Source: Pseudomicrostroma phylloplanum
Taxonomy: Eukaryota > Basidiomycota > Exobasidiomycetes > Microstromatales
Direction of reading: 5' to 3'
Assembly (NCBI GenBank): GCA_039545275.1
Contig: BCHS01000001.1
Location: forward strand, 1,380,853-1,444,852
DNA length: 64,000 nt
The translations under genes and the position numbers were made by a program. The notes under the pieces were generated by a model. That model worked only from the letters and a program-made list of their open reading frames with translations. It was not told the origin of the DNA and searched no databases. Position 1 is the first letter of the stretch; every line of letters starts with the position of its first letter. Below are positions 42,257 to 51,493 of this stretch, in pieces.

Positions 42257-44125
42257 ATGCGATTCCTACCGATCGTTCTGGCTGCCGTAGCCACCGGCAT
42301 TGCCTCTACCTCTGCATACCCATCTACCCCTGCTTCCTCTCAACCAGAGCAGATGGAGGCCAGATCGTTGCCGAATGGCAAGCACGCCGACGTCATGTTC
42401 CACCGTCGAGGCCACCGCTCCCTTGGCGGTCTCTTTTCGCTCAACAGACGTTCTGACAGCACCTCTGCGAGTCCTACGCTGCCACAACGACCGGAGCGAA
42501 AGCAGCCGAATCAGCTTTCGGCCCTTCAGCGGCAAGAGCTCAAGAAGATCAGCAATGGCAGGAGCGCTATGATCATCCAGGGCTCCTCGTCGTACTCCGT
42601 CAACAAGACCGACACCACCGTCACGGCACGTGATGTCGAAGCCGTAGTCGATGAAGAAGACGAGCCAGAGGAAGACGACGCTCCGGCTCCTTCTATTTCG
42701 CTCAAGCAGAAGCGTGCCCGAACCTGCATCAAGAAGACCGCATCGTCGACATCCACCTCGACGAAGAAGACGATCTTGACCTCGACTTCGACCTCGTCAA
42801 AGAAGACGACTTCGACTTCGACGTCAACGACCACCAAGGCTGCTTCTACATCGACAAAGAAGACGACCACCAGCAGTTCGACCAAGACCACTTCGACTGC
42901 TGCCGTCACCAGCGTTGCTGCCAGCTCTGGCCCCATGATCATGGGTGGCTACTGGCCATCCTGGGCTGAGATGACACCCGAAGACATCGACTGGAGTCTC
43001 TTTGACATGATGGCATTTGCCTTTGCTACTCCTACCACGACTGGAGGTGTGTCCATTGACAGTTCCGACGCGGCGCTGCTGAAGCGTCTCGTTGCTGCAG
43101 GTCATGCTGGAGACGCCAAGGTCATCGTATCCCTCGGAGGTTGGGACAACGGCCAGGGTTTCAGCCCTTCGGTGTCCACCGCCGCCCTGCGACAGACCTT
43201 TGCCACCAGTATCCTAAACTTCATGACCACCTACAACCTCGACGGAGTCGACCTGGACTGGGAGTACCCCAACTCTGCCTATGCCACCAACTATGACTCT
43301 GCCGATGCTGCCAACTTCCAGACTTTCCTCCAGACCCTTCGAGCCACCCTCGGCGCAAAGGCCATCATCACCGCCGCCGTATCCGACCAGACCTGGATCT
43401 CCAGCACTGGTGGAACCGTATCGAACGTCGCTCGTGCTGCTGGCGCCCTCTCGTACATCATGATCATGAACTACGACGTCTGGGGAGAGTCTTCCACTCC
43501 CGGTCCCAATGCTCCTCTTGCTGACCTGTGCGGCAACAGCACCCAGCCAAGTGCCAATGCCGAAGCCGCCGTGAAGCAGTGGTATGCCGCTGGTATGCCC
43601 AAGAAGAAGATGCTGCTCGGTGTGCCTTACTACGGTTACGTCCAGTCCTCCACTAAGACGACGCTCATCCAACGATCCCTCGGCGACGAGCCTGCCGATG
43701 AGGCGCTCGAGGCCGAGAGGCGAGTTCTGAAGAACCGCGCTCTAGGCGGCAGGCCCAGGCGATCCGATGATCCTCGCCTGTCGCAGGCCGAGCCCGAGCT
43801 GGAGAGGCGAAAGACCTCCTTGAGCACTGGTCAGATGAACTTCAACGAGATCTTCGCCAATGGTGCCATCAAGCGAGGAACTGGCAGCAATGCTGGAACC
43901 TACGTCGCCGGCTCTGGTTGGACCAAGTACTGGGACGACTGCTCGGACACACCCTACCTGTCCAGTGGAAACCAGGTCATCACCTACGATGACCCTGCCT
44001 CCCTCTACGACAAGGCTTACTTTGCTCGCCAGTCCGGTCTTGGTGGTACCAGCATGTGGTCCGTCGATGGAGACACCACCTACTGGAACCTTACCCTGGC
44101 CATGAGGTCTGGAATGGGAATCTAA
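42257..44125 (+). CDS. GH18 (class V type) chitinase with Ser/Thr linker
   Basis: Single exon, 622 residues, start MRFLPIVLAAVATGIASTSA (signal peptide, cleavage about residue 20). Residues 20-155 hold dibasic sites (FHRRGH, LNRRSD, KQKRAR) that may allow Kex2 maturation. Residues 160-230 are a Ser/Thr/Lys linker (repeats like SKKTTSTSTST). The GH18 barrel begins IMGGYWPSWAEM. SLGGWDNGQGFSPS is strand 3 and DGVDLDWEYP (about 328-337) is the D-x-x-D-x-D-x-E catalytic motif, with the terminal Glu as proton donor. IMIMNYDVWGESSTPGPNAP and LLGVPYYGYVQS are strands 6-7, and GTSMWSVDGDT closes the barrel. An Arg-rich insert (about 465-518) interrupts the barrel. Chitinases of this type cut beta-1,4-GlcNAc polymers during cell separation or nutrition. 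The earlier in-frame ATG (42152) lacks signal-peptide character. Confidence 0.9.
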   Translation: MRFLPIVLAAVATGIASTSAYPSTPASSQPEQMEARSLPNGKHADVMFHRRGHRSLGGLFSLNRRSDSTSASPTLPQRPERKQPNQLSALQRQELKKISNGRSAMIIQGSSSYSVNKTDTTVTARDVEAVVDEEDEPEEDDAPAPSISLKQKRARTCIKKTASSTSTSTKKTILTSTSTSSKKTTSTSTSTTTKAASTSTKKTTTSSSTKTTSTAAVTSVAASSGPMIMGGYWPSWAEMTPEDIDWSLFDMMAFAFATPTTTGGVSIDSSDAALLKRLVAAGHAGDAKVIVSLGGWDNGQGFSPSVSTAALRQTFATSILNFMTTYNLDGVDLDWEYPNSAYATNYDSADAANFQTFLQTLRATLGAKAIITAAVSDQTWISSTGGTVSNVARAAGALSYIMIMNYDVWGESSTPGPNAPLADLCGNSTQPSANAEAAVKQWYAAGMPKKKMLLGVPYYGYVQSSTKTTLIQRSLGDEPADEALEAERRVLKNRALGGRPRRSDDPRLSQAEPELERRKTSLSTGQMNFNEIFANGAIKRGTGSNAGTYVAGSGWTKYWDDCSDTPYLSSGNQVITYDDPASLYDKAYFARQSGLGGTSMWSVDGDTTYWNLTLAMRSGMGI

Positions 44126-44383
44126 GCCACCTCAGAGGCGCTGTATATAGAAGCTGCTCGAGAACCTCATTTTGTCCTCTCTTTTCGCATCGGTATTCAA
44201 CGTTCGACATACACCCTTGAGCTGTACGTAGACGCTTGTACCACTTTCTCCCCTTTCTTGATGGCAATACCAGTCTGTTGCCCTCTTTGACTGTTTCTGT
44301 CTGACCCAAGTGTGATGCTTCCCATTCTCGTCGTGATCTTGCCAATTGTACATCCGATGACTCTCATTGACACCCGGTCGTGT

Positions 44384-45847
44384 TCACAGCTTTTCAGCCG
44401 CTCTCCTCTTCTTCACCACAATGTCGCTGGTCGCACCCCCTGGCCCATTGACCGCTGGCCCTCTCTCGATCCAGTGGTCAAGGAAGGCTTCCAGTGCATC
44501 GAATTCGCCCTGTAATGAGCGATCCTCACGATGCGCTGTCTGGAGCTGCACCTCCACCTGCTCGGACGACATCGCAAGCTGAGGCAGGCGACGGTGCAAG
44601 AAACGCCTGCCCGGATCGAATAGACCTGTACTAATCATCGACGGATGAGTTTGCTTGCTCTGATAGTCAGCGGCCGTCTTGCGCTCCTCCCACCTCTTGG
44701 TGGCAAGGCCAGCCGTCAGCAGGTCGTCAAAGACAGCCGCTATAGGGTCACGTCGTCTCAGAGAGTCCAGGAAGCTGCTCGTCCCGTCGTCCAGGTCGGG
44801 GCTCACTGGGGAGATGACCATAACGGGTGGGTATGCCTTTTTGTCCCGCTCCATGCCATCGACCATTTGTCGCATCGGCACCTGCTCTCTCAAGACCTCT
44901 CTTAGCCGACCGGCGCTCCGCAGAGCTGCGTAGAGACCTCTCCTTTCCTTCCCTTCTTTGTAGCCCGGTTCGCTACGCCGCCTTGCCGCGGAAGAGTAGA
45001 AGCGAGACCGCCACCATGGCTCGCTCCCCCTCCTCCCACTCCCCGGAGCATGGCCATCTCCCGATGAACGATCTAGTGCCTTGACAATGGCAAGGTCTGG
45101 ACGACCTGACCGCGCCAGGAGAGCTTCGTGCTCGGTAGTGAGGGGGTTGGAAACTCCAGGGTCTGGCCCTTGACTCTGCAGCTCGACTCCACCCCCTACG
45201 GCACACACCGCGAGCGGTGCTGGGTTCATCGTGGCTGCCGCTCTCAACGCCAAATAGCTTCCGGCGATGCCGCCTCCCAACAAGCACGCCCGTGAAGCAT
45301 CGAGGCCCCGTCCTTGCTGCAGCAGTGCGAACTTCTCATTCAAGGTGTTGGTGCCCGTGTCCGCTTCAGATGCGGGCGAGGCGGATATGATCGACCAGTT
45401 CAGACGAGTGACGCCTTCCAGGCCAGACAAAGGTCGTCCTGCAGTAGCGGAGCTGCTAGCTTTGCTGCTGCTACTGCTGCCGCCGTAGGTCGGCTCTTCT
45501 GCCTTGGCGATAAAGTCCCACAGCGCGTGGAGATCCTCCAGCATCTCTCCTACGCCCATTTCCGGAGCAAGGCGGTAGTCCCCAACGACCAAAGGCCAGC
45601 CCTTCTTCTCGCACATCTCCAGCAGCCAGATCGGCACATCCCTCCTAGAGCCAGAGAAGAAGGGGTTGGAGGAGGATGAATGGATGTAGAGGACGAAAGG
45701 AGAGGGAGGCGGAAAGGAGGAGGAAGCTGAAGTGGGAGAGGGAGCGTGCAGGAAGGGATACAGGTCGAGCTTGAGGGACGATGAAGATCCTCGTCGTGCA
45801 AAGGGCAGGGTAAGCCGCTCCCCTGACTTTGTAGAGAGGACCGACAT
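44384..45847 (-). CDS. Alpha/beta-hydrolase homologue, probably catalytically inactive
   Basis: Single exon, 487 residues. The fold is visible as PFVLYIHSSSSNPFFSG (about 50-66, where active HSL-type enzymes have HGGG), WPLVVGDYRLAPEMGVGEML (about 84-103, very HSL-like) and ACLLGGGIAGSYLALRAAAT (about 187-206, at the nucleophile elbow). The elbow reads G-G-I-A-G instead of G-x-S-x-G, so the Ser is missing. HSSSS replaces the oxyanion HGGG. Low-complexity Ser and Arg-rich stretches follow, and the C-terminal third is helical. It is probably a pseudo-enzyme with a scaffold or regulatory role, or works with a non-canonical nucleophile. The gene is downstream of the chitinase, with tails facing. 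Confidence 0.65.
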   Translation of the reverse strand: MSVLSTKSGERLTLPFARRGSSSSLKLDLYPFLHAPSPTSASSSFPPPSPFVLYIHSSSSNPFFSGSRRDVPIWLLEMCEKKGWPLVVGDYRLAPEMGVGEMLEDLHALWDFIAKAEEPTYGGSSSSSKASSSATAGRPLSGLEGVTRLNWSIISASPASEADTGTNTLNEKFALLQQGRGLDASRACLLGGGIAGSYLALRAAATMNPAPLAVCAVGGGVELQSQGPDPGVSNPLTTEHEALLARSGRPDLAIVKALDRSSGDGHAPGSGRRGSEPWWRSRFYSSAARRRSEPGYKEGKERRGLYAALRSAGRLREVLREQVPMRQMVDGMERDKKAYPPVMVISPVSPDLDDGTSSFLDSLRRRDPIAAVFDDLLTAGLATKRWEERKTAADYQSKQTHPSMISTGLFDPGRRFLHRRLPQLAMSSEQVEVQLQTAHREDRSLQGEFDALEAFLDHWIERGPAVNGPGGATSDIVVKKRRAAEKL

Positions 45848-46066
45848 GGTGAGCGTCGACCGAGCTTGAGCCTACAGGCGCCAAGGTCTGATTGCGTGGT
45901 ACGAACGAAGTGTGGGGGTGGATGGCGGAAAGGGCGGCAATCTGAAAGGACCCCACACTCCACATCGAGCCCACAGTGGTACACGCCCATCTTGTGATAC
46001 AGAGTGAAAGCATGAGATTCGTTGCAAACGTATACGATACAAAAGAGGAGACGTTGCTGTGTGCGA

Positions 46067-46993
46067 CTACTTGCCGTTGCCGCAATCACAATTCCAGCAG
46101 TCTGGGTCTTTGCTGATCCAAGTCTTGACTCTTCTTTTGCCGTCTTTCCAGCAAGCATCAGGCTGACCAGGCGGCGACCGTTGTGGGCACTTCTTCTTGG
46201 GCTCTTCCTTCTTGGGCTCCTCCTTCTTTGGTGCCTCTTTCTGCGGCTCCTGTGGAGCGGGCGCTGGTGCCGGCGTTGGGGCCGGAGGCGGAGGGACTTT
46301 GCAATGCTGCAGAGTGATGCGGAGAGGATGCACAACAGTGTGAGCTGTGAGGCAGTGAAGAGCCAAGCCGATGATGGACTCACTCACCTTGAGCTGCTCC
46401 AGGTACTTCTTGACAATCTTGGTAATCTCATCGTCGCCGGACTTCTCCTCCTTCTTCCCATCCTTCTTCTCGTCCTTCTTGTCTTCTCCCTCCTTCTTTT
46501 CGTCCTTCTTCTGCTCCCCGCCGTTGTTCTTCTTGTCTCCGTTCTTGTTATCGCCGTTCTTCTTGTCTCCATTCTTGTTTTCGCCATTCTTGTTGTCACC
46601 ATTCTTCTTGTCTTCCTGCTTGTCTTCTCCAGGCTTCTTGTCTTCCTGCTTGTCTTCTCCAGGCTTCTTGTCGTCCTTCTTGGGCTGCGCAGCAGGAGGC
46701 GCGGCAGGCCGAGCGGGCCCTTCGGGGGTGAGCATGGCTGCGCCAGCTGCCATGATACCTCTGGCGATGCGATCCATGATGCCGCCAGAGGAGCCAAAGA
46801 GCCCCAGTGCTTTGACGAAGATGAAGACCAGGAGGGTGCAGACGATGAGGGGAGCTGGGTCGGTACGACATAGCGCGACCTGAAGGACCAATTGGACGGC
46901 TAAGAGGGTGAGAGATGCGACCAGGCCTGCTCCTGCGAATGACAGGGTCTGTATATCCATGCAAGTGGGCGCTTGCTTGTTGTTGTCCACCAT
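46067..46993 (-). CDS. Lys-rich two-span membrane protein with Cys-rich tail, unknown function
   Basis: Exons 46993-46388 and 46306-46067; spliced protein 281 residues. Not recognised. Residues 16-40 (FAGAGLVASLTLLAVQLVLQ) and 47-66 (PLIVCTLLVFIFVKALGLFG) form two spans close to the N-terminus. Next comes a Lys/Asp/Gly/Asn tract with units like KPGEDKQEDK and KNGDNKNGE, then a helix (DEITKIVKKYLEQLK), a PAPAPAPAP/KKEEPK linker and a C-terminal Cys cluster (CKVP, KKKCPQRS, DACWKDG, DCWNCDCGNGK). The 81-nt intron (46307-46387, GTGAGT...TGCAG) is a multiple of three with no stop, so retention would insert 27 residues. The Cys-rich tail might bind metal or form disulfides. This is inference, and orientation is unknown. 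Confidence 0.6.
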   Translation of the reverse strand: MVDNNKQAPTCMDIQTLSFAGAGLVASLTLLAVQLVLQVALCRTDPAPLIVCTLLVFIFVKALGLFGSSGGIMDRIARGIMAAGAAMLTPEGPARPAAPPAAQPKKDDKKPGEDKQEDKKPGEDKQEDKKNGDNKNGENKNGDKKNGDNKNGDKKNNGGEQKKDEKKEGEDKKDEKKDGKKEEKSGDDEITKIVKKYLEQLKVSESIIGLALHCLTAHTVVHPLRITLQHCKVPPPPAPTPAPAPAPQEPQKEAPKKEEPKKEEPKKKCPQRSPPGQPDACWKDGKRRVKTWISKDPDCWNCDCGNGK

Positions 46994-47474
46994 CTTTGCA
47001 TACGGTGGAGTTGCAAAGGAACTCGAGGAATGAAGACGAGGCTAAAGACCAGAATCGTGACCGAAGAAAGAAGATTCGCAAAAGTGGAACAAAAGGATGT
47101 GGACCTTTTGCGGTCGCGATTCAGGGCCGCCGGAGCGGGTGCGTGGATTGCAGGTGAACATTTCGTTTTAATGCCGGAAATGCAGGGCTGGCAAAGGGGA
47201 ATAGGCAGAGTCAGCACAAAGAACCACAGTACAGGGTGGCAGTCATCGCGCTCTCTCCTCTCCTGTCCCTCGCATCGTGAGTCAGTGTAACTATGACAAA
47301 GTTGCTTCCTCGCACGAGCAGATTGGTAAGTCCGCAAGGCTAGCTGATTTGAAAGGATAGTTTTCATCTTTCGGACGGGGCGGCCGGCTTCTACTGCAAT
47401 TCAAGGCCTACGTGAACTCAAACGGCCCTGTACTCACAGATTGTTGCCCGGTGAGGGTACACGAGACTGCTCTT
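46994..47474. other. Intergenic between FCF1 3' end and the Lys-rich membrane protein
   Basis: 481 bp upstream of a minus-strand start and downstream of FCF1. No gene was recognised. Confidence 0.45.
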
Positions 47475-48271
47475 CTACGAGGCCATTCCTTGATCGGGTA
47501 GACGCTCCACGGCGTAGCGGCGTTTTGACACGTACATGAGCGGGATTCCCTGAGTGAATGAAATGGACGAGATGATCGGCGAAGGAAATCCTTATGAGCA
47601 CAGCTGTAGAGCAAGAATGACCAGAGGCAGACCCCTCTCGCTACCACATCGTATACTCACAGGCACTTTTCTGACCCGCCGTCTGAGCTCCCTATCACAC
47701 GTGGCCACCATGTAGCACTTGTGCGTGGAGATCCTGTCGATGATGCAGTCATCGGCGTAGGTACCCTTGTGGCTGCACGGCAACCTCTCGAACCTGGGGT
47801 CCCTGGCCACCCGCAGCGCGATTCTGTACTTGGGTCCCAGCTTCTCGAGCTCGGCCAAAACGCAGTCGGTGATGCATGGGATACTCTTGGCGTAGAGGCA
47901 GTCCATCATGCCCTGTACCAGCTCGATCTTGTTCTGCAGCGAGAAGTTGATGAAGTTGGTATCCACCAGGATACGGTAGGGCGGCCCGAGGGCAGTATTG
48001 TGCTGGAAGAACAAGGACGAAGCTGCTGTCTCTACGTGTCGGACCTTCTTGGCCTCTTCTGCCGCCTTCTTTGCGTCTGCCTTGACCTGATTCTCTTTGC
48101 TGTGAGAAAGAGGGTAAGAGGGAGATGTGAGAGCTGAATGAATTACTGGCAAGGAGTACTCTCCATGCTGCGACTCGTCTGCCCCATGTCCGTCACTCAC
48201 AGACGCTGGTCATTCGGGTTGATGAGGCGCTTGACCGCGCCGAACTTCTTGACTTGCTTCCTCTTTGTCAT
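47475..48271 (-). CDS. FCF1: rRNA-processing protein FCF1 (PIN domain)
   Basis: Exons 48271-48201, 48099-47661 and 47549-47475; 194 residues (yeast Fcf1 is 189). The N-terminal basic stretch is MTKRKQVKKFGAVKRLINPN, then KENQVKADAKKAAEEAKKVR. The PIN domain begins YRILVDTNFINFSLQNK (Asp of the metal site), with MMDCLYAKSIPCITDCVLAE, LGPKYRIALRVARDPRFERL, HKGTYADDCIIDRISTHKC and MVATCDRELRRRVRKVPGIP. The tail LMYVSKRRYAVERLPDQ is the conserved family ending, reached only after the last 75-nt exon. Fcf1 is an essential nucleolar SSU-processome component (with Utp24-type PIN cleavage) for early 18S rRNA cuts at A0-A2. It shares a promoter with the ING gene. Confidence 0.94.
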
Positions 48272-48584
48272 CTTCAAGGATGAGAAGATGAAGCTGAGCT
48301 TAGTGTTTATGGATGAGTGACCATCGGGTGAGGGAGGTAAGGGAAGATCGTGTGCAAAAAATAACGGCAGCAGCAGATTTGATTCCTCGTTCCTGTCAAA
48401 ATCTCTCGCGCAGTTGAGCCGAGCCGCCCATGCAGCCCAGCCACGACGACGCCTGCCGCCATCCGCGCCTACTGGACTAGAACTAGCCATCCGTAGACCA
48501 GACGCGGATAGGATACCTCCAGCGTCGTCACCTTTGCCACTTGCAGCTGAGCATCCTCCTCCTTTCGGCTCGTACTCATCAGTC
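48272..48584. promoter_or_regulatory. Divergent promoter between FCF1 and the ING/PHD gene
   Basis: 313 bp between opposite start codons. No canonical TATA box. Short arrangements like this favour a shared nucleosome-free region. Confidence 0.5.
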
Positions 48585-49895
48585 ATGGATGACCCGGCAG
48601 AGATTGCCGCATTGTGCCAGGAGTACGCCTCCTCGCTGGACAATGTTCCGCACGAGGTCTCCCACATCCTCAAGGAGATTCAGCACAAGGACTCAAAGGT
48701 ACAAGACTTGCTCCCCAAGATCTCGCTACGAGAATCGCAATTGAGAGAGCTCCTCAACAAGGGCTCCCCCGGAGCTCCTGTTTCTGCTGGAGGTACTGCT
48801 GGGGGCTCGGCCAATGGAGTCAATGCAGCCGGCGCAGGTGGGCTCTTGACTGAGCAGGACAAGGTCAGGGCGGAGAAGTTGATGGAGAGAATCAAGCTCG
48901 ACTACCGCAGGGCAGATGAGTGGTCTGCTCACAAGGAGGTCCTTTCCCTCAGACTTTGGAGGATCATCCATGCTCACAAGCTCAGGCTCGAAGAAGTCTT
49001 CACCAAGATTGCGCCTGGCGTGATGAACACTGCCGAGAGCAACGTCGCCGCCTCTTCTCACTCCCTAGGGCCTCTGCCAGGCTCTGCTGCCGCGGGCGGA
49101 GCAGCGGGTGGATCTATACTCAGTGCGATTGCATCTGCTTTTGGCGTGGGGACAAGCGCCGGTGGAATGGGCATGCCAGCCCTCTCGACTGGCGATATTA
49201 CTGGCTCTGGCGGATCAGGGATGAAGCGAAAGGCGCCAACGCACATCTCTCTTGCTCCACTCACGTCTTCACCGCTGGGCTCTGCCTTGAGCACTCGCCC
49301 AGCCAATGCAACGCCTTCTGGAGGTCGCATTGGCGCCAGAGCTCTCTCATCCGAAAGGGGTACCCCCTCCGCTGCACTGGGATCGCCAAGTGGGTACGGC
49401 TCCCTCGACTCGCCCTCGAGGGGCGGAATGCAATCCCCCGCAACGTACGGTAGCTCAGCAGGTCGTCCTCGCAAGTCTGGTGGTCTGCAAAAGTCACGAC
49501 TCGGAGCGAGCTCTTCTGGTCTAGCAAACGTCTTCTCGGCCAACAAGGACTCTTCTCACGAGGAAGACCTCTCCCTCACCAATGCCTTTGAACTCGACGA
49601 GCATGGTGCAAACGAGGGTGAAGACGAAAAGGACGAGAACCTCTACTGCTTCTGTCAAAAGGTCTCTTACGGCGAGATGATTGGGTGCGACTCAGACGAG
49701 TGCAAGTTCGAGTGGTTCCACTTGGACTGTGTCGGTCTGAGCAAGCCACTGCCCCAGGTGTGGTATTGCTCAGACTGTCAGGCTAGGATGAAGCTGAAGG
49801 ACAGCAGTGGGACCGTGAAGAAGGAAGGGAGCGTTGGAGCTGATAGCGCGGGCACAAAGCAGAGTGGCGCCAACAAGAGGAGAAAGAAGGCATAG
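48585..49895 (+). CDS. ING-family chromatin reader (ING N-terminal helix plus PHD finger)
   Basis: Single exon, 436 residues. An upstream in-frame ATG (48414) would add 57 leader-like residues, so I start at MDDPAEIAALCQEYASSLDN, the natural start of an ING domain. NVPHEVSHILKEIQHKDSKV and an EQDKVRAEKLMERIK helix complete the coiled ING domain. A Gly/Ser/Ala-rich middle is followed by the PHD finger (about 350-400): LYCFCQKVSYGEMIGCDSDE, CKFEWFHLDCVGLSKPLPQV, WYCSDCQ. The C4HC3 zinc ligands are all present, and the Y, M, D and W residues that cage H3K4me3 are visible. Yng1/Yng2/Pho23-type proteins guide NuA3/NuA4 or Rpd3 complexes. Which of these it is cannot be decided here. A basic tail (NKRRKKA) may be an NLS. 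Confidence 0.9.
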   Translation: MDDPAEIAALCQEYASSLDNVPHEVSHILKEIQHKDSKVQDLLPKISLRESQLRELLNKGSPGAPVSAGGTAGGSANGVNAAGAGGLLTEQDKVRAEKLMERIKLDYRRADEWSAHKEVLSLRLWRIIHAHKLRLEEVFTKIAPGVMNTAESNVAASSHSLGPLPGSAAAGGAAGGSILSAIASAFGVGTSAGGMGMPALSTGDITGSGGSGMKRKAPTHISLAPLTSSPLGSALSTRPANATPSGGRIGARALSSERGTPSAALGSPSGYGSLDSPSRGGMQSPATYGSSAGRPRKSGGLQKSRLGASSSGLANVFSANKDSSHEEDLSLTNAFELDEHGANEGEDEKDENLYCFCQKVSYGEMIGCDSDECKFEWFHLDCVGLSKPLPQVWYCSDCQARMKLKDSSGTVKKEGSVGADSAGTKQSGANKRRKKA

Positions 49896-50050
49896 GCCGC
49901 AACATGCACTTCGTCGACTTCTACCAGCTCTGCCCATCTACAGCGAATATACCTGAGTCACGAATTGTCATTGTGATGTCTCTAGAGATGATGTACAGAT
50001 GACTGCGGGTCGATTCCATCGGTCTGTCAACAATACCTATGCAGCTCCAT

Positions 50051-51164
50051 CTACAACTTGGCCCCTTGGCGTTGATTGGTGTCCTTCCAAGAATCCTGCA
50101 CCATCTGCATCGCCGCGTTATAGACCTCTGTCTTCTTCTCAAACGTGGGTGTGCCTGACTTGGCGATCTTGTCGAAAGCATGCCCCTCGCCAGTAATCTT
50201 GTGGAAGCGCGCATCAGGGTGACCTTCCTTGACGAGCTTGTCGATGAACTTCTCTCCATCGTGATATAGCGTATCACCAGTGGCGCAGGTGAGCCAGACG
50301 TGCGGTGGGAATTTGCTCGTGTCCTGCTCCACGGGGGAGACGGTAGGATCCGCCCGGTCCGTTCCGGCAACGAGGTAGCACCTGTCGAAGAACTTGCTGA
50401 CGGAAGGAGGTAGAGCGGCAGAGTGCTTTTCTGGGGCTTCTTTGCGGTAGCGTGAGACCTGGAAGTCCGTGGGCGGATAGAAGGAGATACATGCGGTGAG
50501 GTGGTCACCGTGCAGACCCGCCACACAAAGGGCAAGGTTGGCACCTGCTGAGAAGCCGCCGACCGAGACGCGGGTGGTATCGTACTTGCTCTCTTGAGAA
50601 AGCGCCCAAAGTATGCACTGTCGTTACGGGGGCAGAGTGTCAGCGTAGGAGCTTCCCAGTCGCCTCCTTTCAGCGCTTCACAAACTCCTTTCCATCCCCT
50701 CTTGCGCTACTCACGTCTTCAGCATCTTGCATCTGCGCGGGAGCCGGATGCTCGGGTGCCTTCCTGTAGTCACAATCTATAACTACGCATTCCAATCGCT
50801 TTGCCATTTCTCCGCAGAATTCGCGGTCAGAACCCAAGGACGGAATGACAAAGCCGGACCCATGGAGGTTGAGGTGAACAGGTAGCTTCTTTCCCTTGGG
50901 AGCGTCTTTGGGGGTATAGATATGAATCTTGATCGAGCGACCAGGCTGCCGCGAAGCGATGGATGTCTTTACGACTTCGACTTCCTTGGGCACCTGCTGG
51001 AAAAAGAATTCGGCAATGGGACCCAGTCCACCAATGACGGTGCGAATGGCAAAGGCAAAGGCCTTGAGCCTGATGTACTCGACCGACCAAGCGTGAACTT
51101 GCAAGGGAGCAGAGGACGGCGCTCGCCGAGCTCCGGCCACTGAATTGTTGGCAGTGTCAGACAT
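50051..51164 (-). CDS. Hormone-sensitive-lipase-type alpha/beta hydrolase (esterase)
   Basis: Exons 51164-50715 and 50617-50051, with a 97-nt intron in phase 0; 338 residues. I start at MSDTANNSVAGARRAP because the longer frame is leader-like. VHLNLHGSGFVIPSLGSDRE carries the oxyanion-hole motif as HGSGF (101-105) rather than the usual HGGGF. CVVIDCDYRKAPEHPAP is the HSL DYR-x-A-P-E loop. The nucleophile is Ser173 in VGGFSAGANL, just after the splice. ATGDTLYHDGEKF gives the acid and GEGHAFD the catalytic His. The family hydrolyses short or medium esters and some act on xenobiotics. A hydrophobic N-terminal part (KAFAFAIRTVIGGLGPIAEF) may associate with membranes. The substrate cannot be inferred. 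Confidence 0.85.
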
Positions 51165-51493
51165 TTCGGCAGGATAAGAGACGAGGAAGATGTTAAGAAT
51201 ATCGAAGAAGGCAAGCTTCCTGGAAGGACTCGCTTGGCCACACCTTTTTGTCGCTTCACCGTAATCTGACGGAAGCGGCAACGGGAGTCGAATCCGCTCG
51301 TGAGAATTCAAGTGGAGCAAAGTGTTCCGGCCCGGGTCGCGATCAGGCGGGAAACGCCGATAAGGTGTAATTGAGTGATATGAACAAGTGTGAAGCAAAA
51401 TGACGGAAAATATATCGTGGACTGGGAATCATGGACTGGGGAAATAGATCGTGAACCGGAACTAAACCATGGCAATAGGTGACAACAGTAGAA
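51165..51493. other. Promoter of the HSL-type hydrolase and 3' flank of BSD2
   Basis: 329 bp with no gene recognised. Confidence 0.45.
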
